Origin: Notospermus geniculatus
Lineage: Eukaryota; Nemertea; Pilidiophora; Heteronemertea; Lineidae
Assembly (NCBI GenBank): GCA_002633025.1
Contig: NMRB01001318.1
Coordinates: forward strand, 96,542-160,541
Length of the DNA: 64,000 bases
Direction of reading: 5' to 3'
Shown: positions 21,686 through 31,276 of the stretch, piece after piece
Layout: each line of letters opens with the position of its first letter
How positions within the stretch are numbered: position 1 is the first letter of the stretch
Notes under the pieces: generated by a model
Databases searched by the model: none
Seen by the model: the letters and a program-made list of their open reading frames with translations, nothing else
Told to the model about the DNA's origin: nothing
Made by a program: the position numbers and the translations under genes

Positions 21686-22536
21686 AGGCCTGTGAACACT
21701 GTCAACTTCTCGTCAACATTTTCGGTAACATTTTAGTCCAGGAGCTAACATCAGAGATTTAACGCACATCTCAAGGAAAAAAAACTTTTTGAGGTTTATG
21801 GGTTAGGTTATATCCCGCAAATGGTGCGTTTAGAAGATACAGTCGTTTGAATTTTGGGTACTGACTTTATCATTGGGCCAAAATCAGAGCATTGTACAGG
21901 GGCTTGGGAACTGATGTACAGCTAACTTTTAAATGGGTGGCTTGAGACCCTATAAATGTATTGCCAATAGATAGAAACATGGGTCCACAGAATCAGATTA
22001 GCATATTCTTATTTGTTTTTATTTGCTATATGATGAGAAATTCAACAAGGAGTATGTATTCAATTTAAAATGGCCGCCGGGCCGAAATTCGGAAAAAGAC
22101 GTAAAACCGTCATTTCCAATCAGATAAAATACGTAAGAATATGTTCTCCAGTCTCATCGGGCCCATGTTTCTATCTATTGGTAATACATTTATAGGGTCC
22201 AAGCCCCTGTACAATGCTCTGATGTTGGTCCAATGATAAAGTCAGCACCCAAAATTAAAACGGCTGTATCTTCTAAACGCACCATTTGCGGAACTTAAGA
22301 ATTGGGTTTTTGTGGTCTGTGGGATAGAACCTAACCACAAACCCAAAAAAGTTACTTGAGATGTGCGTTAAATCTCTGTTGCCTCCTGCATTATTTGGTC
22401 AACACACTCGGTAACATCTCGTCAACAATACATATGCTGATGAGATTTTTTTCTTGTATACACTGAGAAACATTTGGACATGGTCAGTTGGTCAACGTGT
22501 TGCCGAAAATGTTGACGAAAAAGTGTACACATGCCT
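21686..22536. mobile_element. 0.85-kb TIR element in leader of GPCR copy 3
   Basis: Same element and same position as 19510-20551, with TTA on both sides (21683-21685, 22537-22539) and internal deletions relative to that copy. Duplication of the whole gene-plus-element unit explains it better than two insertions. Confidence 0.75.
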
Positions 22537-22544
22537 TTAGTGTT

Positions 22545-23603
22545 ATGGCTACCGAAGCGGAGATAACCGCTGACGAATCACAACTTCCCTTGTCGTCATC
22601 TGTCATGGTCTCCGTCCTCATCGATGTTAATTTCATCCTCGTGACGATTTTGCCGCCCATGTTAGCTGCTGTTGGTCTAATTGGTAACCTTCTCAGTTAT
22701 CTCTTAATGAACCAATCAAAATACAGCAAATCAACAACGTGTTTCTACATGCGGGATCTCGCGATATTTGACAGCGCCTACATCATTGGCAGAATGATTA
22801 TGCGCTATCTTCTCGTCACGTGGTCTGAAGTTCTTCTCCAACCGGAAGTGAAGACACATTTTTGCCTCTTTTATTTCGCATTCTTTTATTTCACGCTGCC
22901 TCTGTCACCTCTCATTTTGTCTGTGATGGCATTGGACAGATTTGTCGCACTTGCCTGTCCTTTGAAGGCAGCGACGCTCTGTACCATGCGACGGGCGAAA
23001 TACGTGACGTTTTGTGTCGTCTGCCTCAGTCTTGTGATCGGATGCGCACAACTCATGCGCACCGAGCAGCCGCAGTTGCGCACATGGTACTGCCCCTTTC
23101 ATTTTGAACGTCACCGAGTAGAACTTGATACACTATGGACTTCAATGTATGTTTATTTCCCGATGGTATGTCTTCTTGTTTGCAACACTGGTATCGTCTG
23201 CGCTCTCCGCCAACACGACAAAAACATGGTCAACATTGGACAGACCAAGCGATCGTCGTCTGTTGAGAAAACCATAACAAAAACAACAATCATGGTGACG
23301 TCAATCTTCTTTGTCAGTAATATTCCTATGAGATTTTACTTTTTTTTCTGGACATACTATCATTATGACAGTTCATCAATTGATGTCCACCATTTGCGGG
23401 CATTTTCAATAAATTTTGCCATAATTATGGAAAACGTCAACTATTGTCTCAATTTCTATATGTACGGATTGTCGTGTGAAAGGTTTAGGAAGGAGTTGAC
23501 GATGATCATAACCTGTCGATACAGAAAACTGGCGAATCAGTCAAGTCAAAGTCTCGTGTTATCACGCGCGAGTAAAGTGAAAGAGACAAATCAGGGTGTA
23601 TGA
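22545..23603 (+). CDS. Rhodopsin-type GPCR, array copy 3
   Basis: Intronless, 352 residues from the MATEAEITADE start homologous to the other copies. An in-frame ATG at 22509 lies inside the upstream element and would add 12 foreign residues. It keeps GN, LAIFD, ALDRF, the two extracellular cysteines, SNIP in TM6 (copy 1 has SCIP) and NYCLNFYMY. It has the long tail (CRYRKLANQSSQSLVLSRAS then KVKETNQGV). The stop codon TGA is the first three bases of a palindromic TGACGTCA. Divergence from the other copies is concentrated at the TM3 start (FAFFYFTLP) and around TM6-TM7 (FFFWTYYHYDSS), plausible ligand-pocket positions. Confidence 0.9.
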   Translation: MATEAEITADESQLPLSSSVMVSVLIDVNFILVTILPPMLAAVGLIGNLLSYLLMNQSKYSKSTTCFYMRDLAIFDSAYIIGRMIMRYLLVTWSEVLLQPEVKTHFCLFYFAFFYFTLPLSPLILSVMALDRFVALACPLKAATLCTMRRAKYVTFCVVCLSLVIGCAQLMRTEQPQLRTWYCPFHFERHRVELDTLWTSMYVYFPMVCLLVCNTGIVCALRQHDKNMVNIGQTKRSSSVEKTITKTTIMVTSIFFVSNIPMRFYFFFWTYYHYDSSSIDVHHLRAFSINFAIIMENVNYCLNFYMYGLSCERFRKELTMIITCRYRKLANQSSQSLVLSRASKVKETNQGV

Positions 23604-24485
23604 CGTCACAGTATGCCGTCCGCCGCGTGCCGTCGATGTGGAACTTTTGGTTCGTCAGTTGCAACCCTGGACCAATCGTCAGGCTAAATTCGTCACCGAT
23701 CATCCAGAATGATCTCGCTGCGTAACCTCACAATTTATTTCATCAACCTAATGCTATCGATGAGGTCCGGGGGGTGGGTGGGTGGGTGCGGGGGCTGTGA
23801 AGAGCGTCGGACTCGTGACTGAGTGGCGACGTGTTTTGTTCCTGTCATCGAACGAGTTCGGGAGTGACGGTGAATGCTGAGAAGATCTGACGACAAGTGC
23901 AGAATGTAAAGATATGTTTTAGCCGTCATTCTCAGCCTCAGAGACACTCTGATACGGCCTACAGCCTCAGAGACACCCTGATACGGTCTACAACTACGGC
24001 ATGCGTACATTCTAATGGAGCCCAATACGATCGTCCATTATGATTCGCCGAAAACAATACTCGGTGAAAATGTTCACTTTTATGAGAAAAAAACTATGCA
24101 TGCTTCCCAAATCCTGCCTGAGGCTAATCAGTTTATTTTCAGCCAGAGGCAAATGTTGCGAAACCCAACTCCCTATTGGATGGGGGCAATTATGATGGGC
24201 AGGAAGATGATGAAACCCGGATCAAAATGATCTGTTTGCCTGTGTTTATTCTGACGGGTTACTGAAGATACGACTCGATTCGATTTGGCAAGAGATAAGG
24301 GTCCGTTCACCGTGAAGCTCAATGATCTCGGCGTGTTTTATTCGGACGTCGACCCTAACATGTCATACCTCGCGTCGGAGTGACATCTGGTGGCGATGGC
24401 CGACGAAGAGTCAGTGGCCTGTTCTGCGACTGTTGCTTGTTGTGACATCGTCAATTTAGCACGCAGGAGTCTAGAATAGCTACAG

Positions 24486-24486
24486 N
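24486..24486. other. Single n joining two spacer copies
   Basis: Spacer homology ends here (CTAGAATAGCTACAG, the block normally just before a receptor start) and restarts with AAGAGCGTCGGACTC, a block belonging to a receptor's 3' side. A receptor copy may be missing at this join. Confidence 0.6.
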
Positions 24487-25190
24487 AAGAGCGTCGGACT
24501 CGTGACTGAGTGGCGACGTGTTTTGTTCCTGTCATCGAACGAGTTCGGGAGTGAAGGTGAATGCTGAAGAAGATCTGACGACAAGTGCAGGACGTCAAGA
24601 TATGTTTTAGTCGTCATTCTCAGCCTGAGAGACACCCTGATACGGCCTACAGCCTCAGAGACACCCTAATACGGTCTACAACTACGGCATGCGTACATTC
24701 TAATGGAGCCCAATACGATCGTCCATTAAGATTCGCCGAAAACAATACTCGGTGAAAATGTTCACTTTTATGAGAAAAAAAACTATGCATGCTTCCCAAA
24801 TCCTGCCTGAGGCTAATCAGTTTATTTTCACCCAGAGGCAAATGTTGCGAAACCCAACTCCCTATTGGATGGAGGCAATTATGATGGGCAGGAAGATGAT
24901 GAAACCCGGATCAAAATGATCTGTTTGCCTGTGTTTATTCTGACGGGTTACTGAAGATACGACTCGATTCGATTTGGCAAGAGATAAGGGTCCGTTCTCC
25001 GGGAAGCTCAATGATCTCGGTGTGTTTTATTCGGACGTCGACCATAACATGTCATACCTCGCGTCGGAGTGACATCTGGTGGCGATGGCCGACGAAGAGT
25101 CAGTGGCCTGTTCTACGACTGTTGCTTGTTGTGACATCGTCAATTTAGCACGCAGGAGTCTAGAATAGCAACAGAGTCTTCCCCTCGACG

Positions 25191-26246
25191 ATGGACGGAA
25201 TTAGTGTTATGGCTACCGGGGCGGAGACACCCACCGACGAATCACAACTTCCCTTGTCGTCCTCTGTCATGGTCTCCGTCCTCATCGATGTTAATTTCAT
25301 CCTCATGACGATTTTGCCGCCCATGTTAGCTGTTATTGGACTAATTGGTAACCTTCTCAGTTATCTCTTAATGAACCAATCAAAATACAGCAAATCAAGC
25401 ACGTGTTTCTACATGCGGGATCTCGCGATATTTGACAGCGCCTACATCATAGGCAGAATGATTCTGCGCTATCTTCTTGTCACGTGGTCTGGGGTTCTTC
25501 TCCAACCGGAAGTGAAGACACATTTTTGCCTGTTTTATTTCGCAATCTTTAAGGCCACACAGCCTCTGTCACCTCTCATTTTGTCTGTGATGGCATTGGA
25601 CAGATTTGTCGCACTCGCCTTTCCCTTGAAGGCAGCGACGCTCTGTACCCTGCGACGGGCGAAATACGTGACGTTTTGTGTCGTCTGCATCAGCCTTGTG
25701 ATCGGATGCGCACAACTCCTGCGCACCGAGCAGCCGCAGTTGCGTACATGGTACTGCCCCTTTCATTTTGAACGTTACCGAGTAGAACTAGATACACTAT
25801 TGGCTTCAGTGTATGTTTATTTCCCGATGACGTGTCTTCTTGCTGGTAACACTGGCATCGTCTGCGCTCTCCGTCAACACAACAAAAACCTGGCCAACAT
25901 TGGACAGACCAAGCGATCGTCGTCTGTTGAGAAAACCATAACAAAAACAGCAATCATGGTGACGTCATTCTTCTTTGTCAGTTGTATTCCTATGAGATTT
26001 TATATTTTGTTCTGGCCATACTTTCAATTTGACAGTTCATCAATTGATATCCACCATTTGCGAACATTTTCACTTAATTTTGCCATATTTATGGAAAACG
26101 TCAACTATTGTCTCAATTTCTATATGTACGGCTTGTCGTGTAAAAGGTTTAGGAAGGAGTTGACGATGATCATAACCTGTCGATACAGAAAACTGGCGAA
26201 CCAGTCAAATCAAAGTCTCGTGTTATCACGAGCGAGTACAAAGTGA
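25191..26246 (+). CDS. Rhodopsin-type GPCR, array copy 4
   Basis: Intronless, 351 residues, starting MDGISVMATGAETPT; with copy 1 it keeps the apparently ancestral leader and both in-frame ATGs. It has GN in TM1, LAIFD, ALDRF, the ECL2 cysteine (RTWYCPF), SCIP and NYCLNFYMY. Unlike the others TM5 reads MTCLLAGNTG, and TM6-TM7 reads ILFWPYFQFDSSSIDIHH, shared in part with copy 5. The tail is the long form (CRYRKLANQSNQSLVLSRAS then TK). TGACGTCA follows at 26267-26274. An assembly gap starts 167 bases after the stop. Confidence 0.9.
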   Translation: MDGISVMATGAETPTDESQLPLSSSVMVSVLIDVNFILMTILPPMLAVIGLIGNLLSYLLMNQSKYSKSSTCFYMRDLAIFDSAYIIGRMILRYLLVTWSGVLLQPEVKTHFCLFYFAIFKATQPLSPLILSVMALDRFVALAFPLKAATLCTLRRAKYVTFCVVCISLVIGCAQLLRTEQPQLRTWYCPFHFERYRVELDTLLASVYVYFPMTCLLAGNTGIVCALRQHNKNLANIGQTKRSSSVEKTITKTAIMVTSFFFVSCIPMRFYILFWPYFQFDSSSIDIHHLRTFSLNFAIFMENVNYCLNFYMYGLSCKRFRKELTMIITCRYRKLANQSNQSLVLSRASTK

Positions 26247-26413
26247 AAGAGACATACCAAGGTGTATGACGTCACAGCAGTGGGTGTGTCGTCCATGCGG
26301 CAATCGTCTTCGACTCGGAAGCTTTCGGCAACCTTCGGGCCGCCGTTGCTGGTACAAATCGTTCTCTGACGTTCAGATTGATCCATGTGAAACTTTTGGT
26401 AGGTCAGTGCCAA

Positions 26414-26737
26414 NNNNNNNNNNNNNNNNNNNNNNNNNNNNNNNNNNNNNNNNNNNNNNNNNNNNNNNNNNNNNNNNNNNNNNNNNNNNNNNNNNNNNNN
26501 NNNNNNNNNNNNNNNNNNNNNNNNNNNNNNNNNNNNNNNNNNNNNNNNNNNNNNNNNNNNNNNNNNNNNNNNNNNNNNNNNNNNNNNNNNNNNNNNNNNN
26601 NNNNNNNNNNNNNNNNNNNNNNNNNNNNNNNNNNNNNNNNNNNNNNNNNNNNNNNNNNNNNNNNNNNNNNNNNNNNNNNNNNNNNNNNNNNNNNNNNNNN
26701 NNNNNNNNNNNNNNNNNNNNNNNNNNNNNNNNNNNNN
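26414..26737. other. Assembly gap (324 N)
   Basis: The gap falls in the spacer between receptor copies 4 and 5; sequence on both sides is array spacer. Confidence 0.95.
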
Positions 26738-27062
26738 TTATGATGGGCAGGAAGATGATGAAACCCGGATCAAAATGATCTGTTTGCCTGTGTTTATTCT
26801 GACGGGTTACCGAAGATACGACTCGATTCGATTTGGCAAGAGATAAGGGTCCGTTCTCCGGGAAGCTCAATGATCTCGGCGTGTTTTATTCGGACGTCGA
26901 CCATAACATGTCATACCTCGCGTCGGAGTGACATCTGGCGGTGATGGCCGACGAAGAGTCAATGGCCTGTTCTACGACTGTTGTTTGTTGTGACATCGTT
27001 CAACCAGCATGCAGGAGTGTAGAATAGCCATACAGTGTCTTCTTCTTGACGATGGACGGAAT

Positions 27063-27229
27063 AGGAGCTGTCAGCGAGTTGACCACTAGGTGTCACTAGG
27101 GCCCAATTCAATGCATCTAGCGGACCCAGTCATTATCGATCGAGCAGCGATCATAATAGATTTCCTGTACATGTGGTCCGCTAAGACTGTGCTGCCATCT
27201 GTTAGCAATAAGCGCGGCTGACTGCTCCT
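27063..27229. mobile_element. 167-bp MITE in leader of GPCR copy 5
   Basis: Compared with the empty site in copy 4 (GACGGAATTAGTG), copy 5 has an insertion beginning AGGAGCTGTCAGC and ending GGCTGACTGCTCCT, imperfect inverted repeats, flanked by AT. Its interior also shows inverted AGCGGACC / GGTCCGCT. It is unrelated to the element in copies 2 and 3 but lies at the same TTA. Confidence 0.75.
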
Positions 27230-27238
27230 ATTAGTGTT

Positions 27239-28267
27239 ATGGCTACCGGGGCGGAGACACCCACCGACGAAACACAACTTCCCTTGTCGTCATCTGTCCT
27301 GGTCTCCGTCCTCGTCGATGTTAATTTCATCCTCGTGACGATTTTGCCGCCCATGATAGCTGCTGTTGGACTAATTGGTAACCTTCTCAGTTATCTCTTA
27401 ATGAACCAATCAAAATACAGCAAATCAACCACGTGTTTCTACATGCGGGATCTCGCGACATTTGACAGCGCCTACATCATTGGCAGAATGATTCTGCGCT
27501 ATCTTCTCGTCACGTGGTCTGAAGTTCTTCTCCAACCTGAAGTGAAGACACATTTTTGCCTGTTTTATTTCGCATTCTTTCAGGCCGTGCTGCCTCTTTC
27601 ACCTCTCATTTTGTCTGTCATGTCACTGGACAGATTTGTCGCACTTGCCTGTCCTTTGAAGGCGTCGACGCTCTGTACCATGCGACGGGCGAAATACGTG
27701 ACGTTTTGTGTCGTCTGCATCAGCCTTGTGATCGGATGCGCACAACTCCTGCGCACCGAGCAGCCGCGGTTGCGCACATGGTACTGCCCCTTTCATTTTG
27801 AACGTTACCGAGTAGAACTTGATACACTATGGGCTTCAATGTATGTTTATTTTCCGATGACGTGTCTTCTTGTTGGTAACATTGGTATCGTCTGCGCACT
27901 CCGTCAACACGACAAAAACCTGGTCAACATTGGACAGACCAAGCGATCGTCGTCTGTTGAGAAAACCATAACAAAAACAGCAATCATGGTGACGTCATTC
28001 TTCTTTGTCAGTTGTATTCCTATGAGATTTTATATTTTTTTCTGGCCATACTTTCAATTTGACAGTTCATCAATTGAAATCCACCATTTGCGAACATTTT
28101 CACTTAATTTTGCCATATTTATGGAAAACGTCAACTATTGTCTCAATTTCTATATGTACGGCTTGTCGTGTAAAAGGTTTAGGAAGGAGTTGATGTTGAT
28201 CATAACCTGTCGATACAGAAAATTGCCGTCTGTCCAGGTTTCCACTCAGGTCTGTATAAGGGAATGA
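27239..28267 (+). CDS. Rhodopsin-type GPCR, array copy 5
   Basis: Intronless, 342 residues from MATGAETPTDE; the MDxISxM leader is cut off by the inserted MITE. The core hallmarks are intact (GN, LATFD, SLDRF, WYCPF, SCIP, NYCLNFYMY). It is closest to copy 4 in TM5-TM7 (PYFQFDSSSIEIHH). Its C-terminus is chimeric: after CRYRKLP the frame runs into spacer sequence like that at 18396 (encoding SVQVSTQVCIRE), so the usual tail and the 3' TGACGTCA are lost. Confidence 0.9.
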   Translation: MATGAETPTDETQLPLSSSVLVSVLVDVNFILVTILPPMIAAVGLIGNLLSYLLMNQSKYSKSTTCFYMRDLATFDSAYIIGRMILRYLLVTWSEVLLQPEVKTHFCLFYFAFFQAVLPLSPLILSVMSLDRFVALACPLKASTLCTMRRAKYVTFCVVCISLVIGCAQLLRTEQPRLRTWYCPFHFERYRVELDTLWASMYVYFPMTCLLVGNIGIVCALRQHDKNLVNIGQTKRSSSVEKTITKTAIMVTSFFFVSCIPMRFYIFFWPYFQFDSSSIEIHHLRTFSLNFAIFMENVNYCLNFYMYGLSCKRFRKELMLIITCRYRKLPSVQVSTQVCIRE

Positions 28268-28922
28268 GTCGGCGCTGAGCTGCTCCTCGAGTTCCTTAGA
28301 TCATTATTGCAATAGATATGGCCTAGATTTGAATAGTCTTGTCGAACATGCATCGAAGGAGTTTTCGGGAGTGAAGGTGAATGCTGAGAAGATCTGACGA
28401 CAAGTGCAGGACGTCAAGATATGTTTTAGTCGTCATTCTCAGCCTCAGACACACCCTGATACGGCCTACAGCCTCAGCCACACCCTGATACGGCCTACAG
28501 CCTCAGACACCCTGATACGGCCTACAGCCTCAGAGACACCCTGATACGGCCTACAACTACAGCGTACATTCGAATGGAACCCAATACGATCGTCCACTAT
28601 GATTCAACAAAAACAAACATGGTGAAAATGTTAACTTTTATGAACCAAAAAAAACCTTATTTGCATGCTTCCCAAATCCTGCGTCAGGCTAATCTGCTTT
28701 TTTCAGCCAGAGGCAAATGTTGCGAAACCCAACTCCGTGTTTGATGGGGGCAATTATGATGGGCAGGAAGATGATGACACACAGATCAAAATGATCTGTT
28801 TACCTCATTTATTCTGACGGGTTACTCAGGATGGATACAACTCGATTCGATTTGCCAAGAGATAAGGGTCCGTTCTCCGGGAAGCTCAACGACCTCGGTG
28901 TGTTTTCTAAGGAGTTAGTGCT
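28268..28922. other. Spacer between GPCR copies 5 and 6
   Basis: Array spacer with four units of the 29-bp repeat. About 190 bases of the normal pre-start region are absent: GTGTGTTTTCT is followed directly by AAGGAGTTAGTGCTATGG. Confidence 0.7.
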
Positions 28923-29912
28923 ATGGCTATCGAAGCGGAGACACCCACCGACGAAAAACAACTTCCCTTGTCGCCATCTGTCCTGGTCTCCGTCCTCATG
29001 GATGCGAACTTCATCCTCGTAACGATTTTGCCGCCCGTGTTAGCGGCTGTTGGACTAATTGGTAACCTTCTCAGTTATCTCTTGATGAACCAATCAGAAT
29101 ACAGCAAATCGACCACGTGTTTCTACATGCGGGATCTCGCGATATTTGACAGCGCCTACATCGTTGGCAGAATGATTCTGCGCTATCTTCTTGTCACGTG
29201 GTCTGAAGTTCTTCTCCAACCGGAAGTGAAAACACATTTTTGCCTCTTTTATTTCGCATTCTTTCAGTTCGCACAGCCTCTGTCGCCTCTCATTTTGTCT
29301 GTGATGTCGTTGGACAGATTTGTCGCACTCGCCTTTCCCTTGAAGGCAGCGACGCTCTGTACCATGCGACGGGCGAAATACGTGACGTTTTGTGTCGTCT
29401 GCATCAGCCTCGTGATTGGATCCGCACAACTAATGCGCACCAAGCAGCCGGAGTTGCGTTCTTGGTACTGCCCCTTTCATTTTGAACGTCACCGATTAGC
29501 ACTTGATACACTACGGGCTTCAATATATGTTTATTTCCCGATGGTATGTCTTCTTATTTGTAACACTGGTATCGTCTGCGCTCTCCGTCAACGCGACAAA
29601 AACATGGCCAACATTGGACAGACCAAGCGATCGTCGTCTGTTGAGAAAACCATAACAAAAACAGCAATCATGGTAACGTCAATCTTCTTTGTCAGTAGTA
29701 TTCCTATTAGATTTTATAATTTTTTCTGGACACATTTTCTTTATGACCGTTCATCAGTTGATATCCACCATTTGCGGGCATTTTCACTTAATTTGGTCAT
29801 AATTATGGAAAACGTAAATTACTGTCTCAATTTCTATATGTACGGATTGTCGTGTAAAAGGTTTAGGAAGGAGTTGACGATGATCATAACCTGTGAAGTC
29901 AAAGTGTATTAA
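28923..29912 (+). CDS. Rhodopsin-type GPCR, array copy 6
   Basis: Intronless, 329 residues, starting MAIEAETPTDEK. Hallmarks are intact (GN, LAIFD, SLDRF, WYCPF, SSIP, NYCLNFYMY). Differences include IGSAQLMRTKQPELRS in ECL2, where the others read IGC..RTEQP, and HFLYDRSSVDIHH before TM7, resembling copy 1. It shares with copy 1 the 25-bp tail deletion and ends TCEVKVY. The region upstream of the start is shortened (see spacer), so its promoter probably differs from copies 1 and 4. TGACGTCA follows at 29936-29943. Confidence 0.9.
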   Translation: MAIEAETPTDEKQLPLSPSVLVSVLMDANFILVTILPPVLAAVGLIGNLLSYLLMNQSEYSKSTTCFYMRDLAIFDSAYIVGRMILRYLLVTWSEVLLQPEVKTHFCLFYFAFFQFAQPLSPLILSVMSLDRFVALAFPLKAATLCTMRRAKYVTFCVVCISLVIGSAQLMRTKQPELRSWYCPFHFERHRLALDTLRASIYVYFPMVCLLICNTGIVCALRQRDKNMANIGQTKRSSSVEKTITKTAIMVTSIFFVSSIPIRFYNFFWTHFLYDRSSVDIHHLRAFSLNLVIIMENVNYCLNFYMYGLSCKRFRKELTMIITCEVKVY

Positions 29913-30091
29913 TGAAAGAGACAAAAAAGGGTGTATGACGTCACAGCAATGGGTGTGCCGTCCATGTGGAACTTTTGGTAGGTCAGCGCCAACCCTGGAC
30001 CCATCGTGGCTAAGTTCGTCACCGATCATCCAGAATGATCTCGCTGCGTAACCTCACAATTTATTTACATATCCATCAGCCTATATGCTTG

Positions 30092-30440
30092 CTCGGGTGA
30101 TCGACTGACTTCACGACGAGTTTACGATCAGTTTGTGACTAGTTCACGACGGGAATCGCCAACGAATCACAAACCCGTCGTAAACTGGTCGCAAACTGAT
30201 CGCAAAGAAATGACGTGACGTTGAAGCTGATCCACCAAACCAAATCAAACATGTCTGATCTCGTCGTAAACTCGTCGCAAACAAGTCGTCAAGAGAATTC
30301 AGTCGTGAACGAGTCGCAAACTCGTCGTGAACGAATCCTGAAAGCTGATCCACGGGCTATGATTTTTCGTCGTAGACTAGTCGGAAACTCGTCGTGAACT
30401 AATCGTAAACTCGTCGTAAAGTCGGTGGATCACCCGTATT
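30092..30440. mobile_element. TIR element, family D copy 1
   Basis: It begins CTCGGGTGATCGACTGACTT and ends with inverted GTCGGTGGATCACCCG. The interior is a lattice of CGTCGTAAACTCGTCGCAAAC-like words on both strands. Copy 2 is at 31277-31680. Non-coding. Confidence 0.75.
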
Positions 30441-30462
30441 TAAGCCCCAGTCACATATCCAC

Positions 30463-31076
30463 TCACTCTAAAAAAATTCTCGTCGTACTGACAAGCTGGA
30501 ACTCGTTCTCAGAATATGCTTAAATTGACAGGGTCTATCTTGTCAATTGACAAGTTTTTAACTTGTCATCCTCGGAAAAGAGACATCTTATCATTGAAAC
30601 AACTACATCTCGTCATTCAGGCTAAACAGAACTAAAAAAATTATGCGCCAAGAGACCGTTATGCGGTAATTACAAGTACTAATAACATGTACATATGAAA
30701 GAAAAACTCTCCCAAATTTCAGGGCCTACGGCGGGATTCGAACCTACGATCTATCTATCTATCTATGAAATATATAAACTACATAACCCCTAAACCCTCT
30801 TGGCTACTGAGGCAACGATGGTGACAGCATGCTTAGAGTTCAAGAAATTGAGCGATAAATGTGAGGGAAGCGCATGCGCAATAATGTCCTGCCACCTGCA
30901 ACTTATCGCCATAACTAGAGACTTTGTCAACTGGATAAACTGAACTCGTCACAGAGATGTGCGACTCGCCATGACAAGTAAATTGTGTCATGAATGACGT
31001 AATTCGTCAGGCTGACTAAAGCATCTCATCAATATTCGCAGACAAGTTGTGGTGACAAGAATTTTTTAAGAGTGCT
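30463..31076. mobile_element. TIR element carrying a tRNA-like module
   Basis: The left end CACTCTAAAAAAATTCTCGTC is inverted at the right (GACAAGAATTTTTTAAGAGTG). Inside, at 30722-30830 on the minus strand, is a tRNA-like stretch whose T-arm/B-box reads GGGATTCGAACC on the plus strand, next to an ATCT microsatellite (30749-30767). Non-coding. Confidence 0.65.
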
Positions 31077-31276
31077 CCGGGACCCGTACGGCGAGTAAAA
31101 ACAGACATTTTGACCAATTTCTACGGTGCCCAGTTTGATCTAGTTTAATTCCCGCTTATCCATTGGGGCGATTTCGGCATAATTCAGCTTATATTTGAGT
31201 TTCAGTCTCAAAAATCCACAGCAAGCCGCTGGGTGGGGAAAATCGTACGGCGCCCGGTGCATTTGTTACCTAGGCT

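Larger units (their letters stand above)
15600..30060 (+). repeat. GPCR tandem array with homologous spacers
   Basis: All six receptor copies lie on the plus strand. Most spacers share, in order, GACGACAAGTTCAGGACGTC-like sequence, a 29-bp tandem repeat (CCTCAGAGACACCCTGATAC + GGCCTACAG, two to four units per spacer; e.g. 15650-15735, 18600-18660, 20891-20950, 28440-28555), GAGCCCAATACGATCGTCCA, a TTTTTTCAGCCAGAGGCAAA block that looks like a splice acceptor, GATAAGGGTCCGTTCTCCG, GTCGGAGTGACATCTGG and CAGGAGTCTAGAATAGC shortly before the start codon. This identifies the unit of duplication. Shared blocks at 18396-18580, 28240-28400 and 31680-31750 show that spacer sequence has also moved. Confidence 0.85.
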
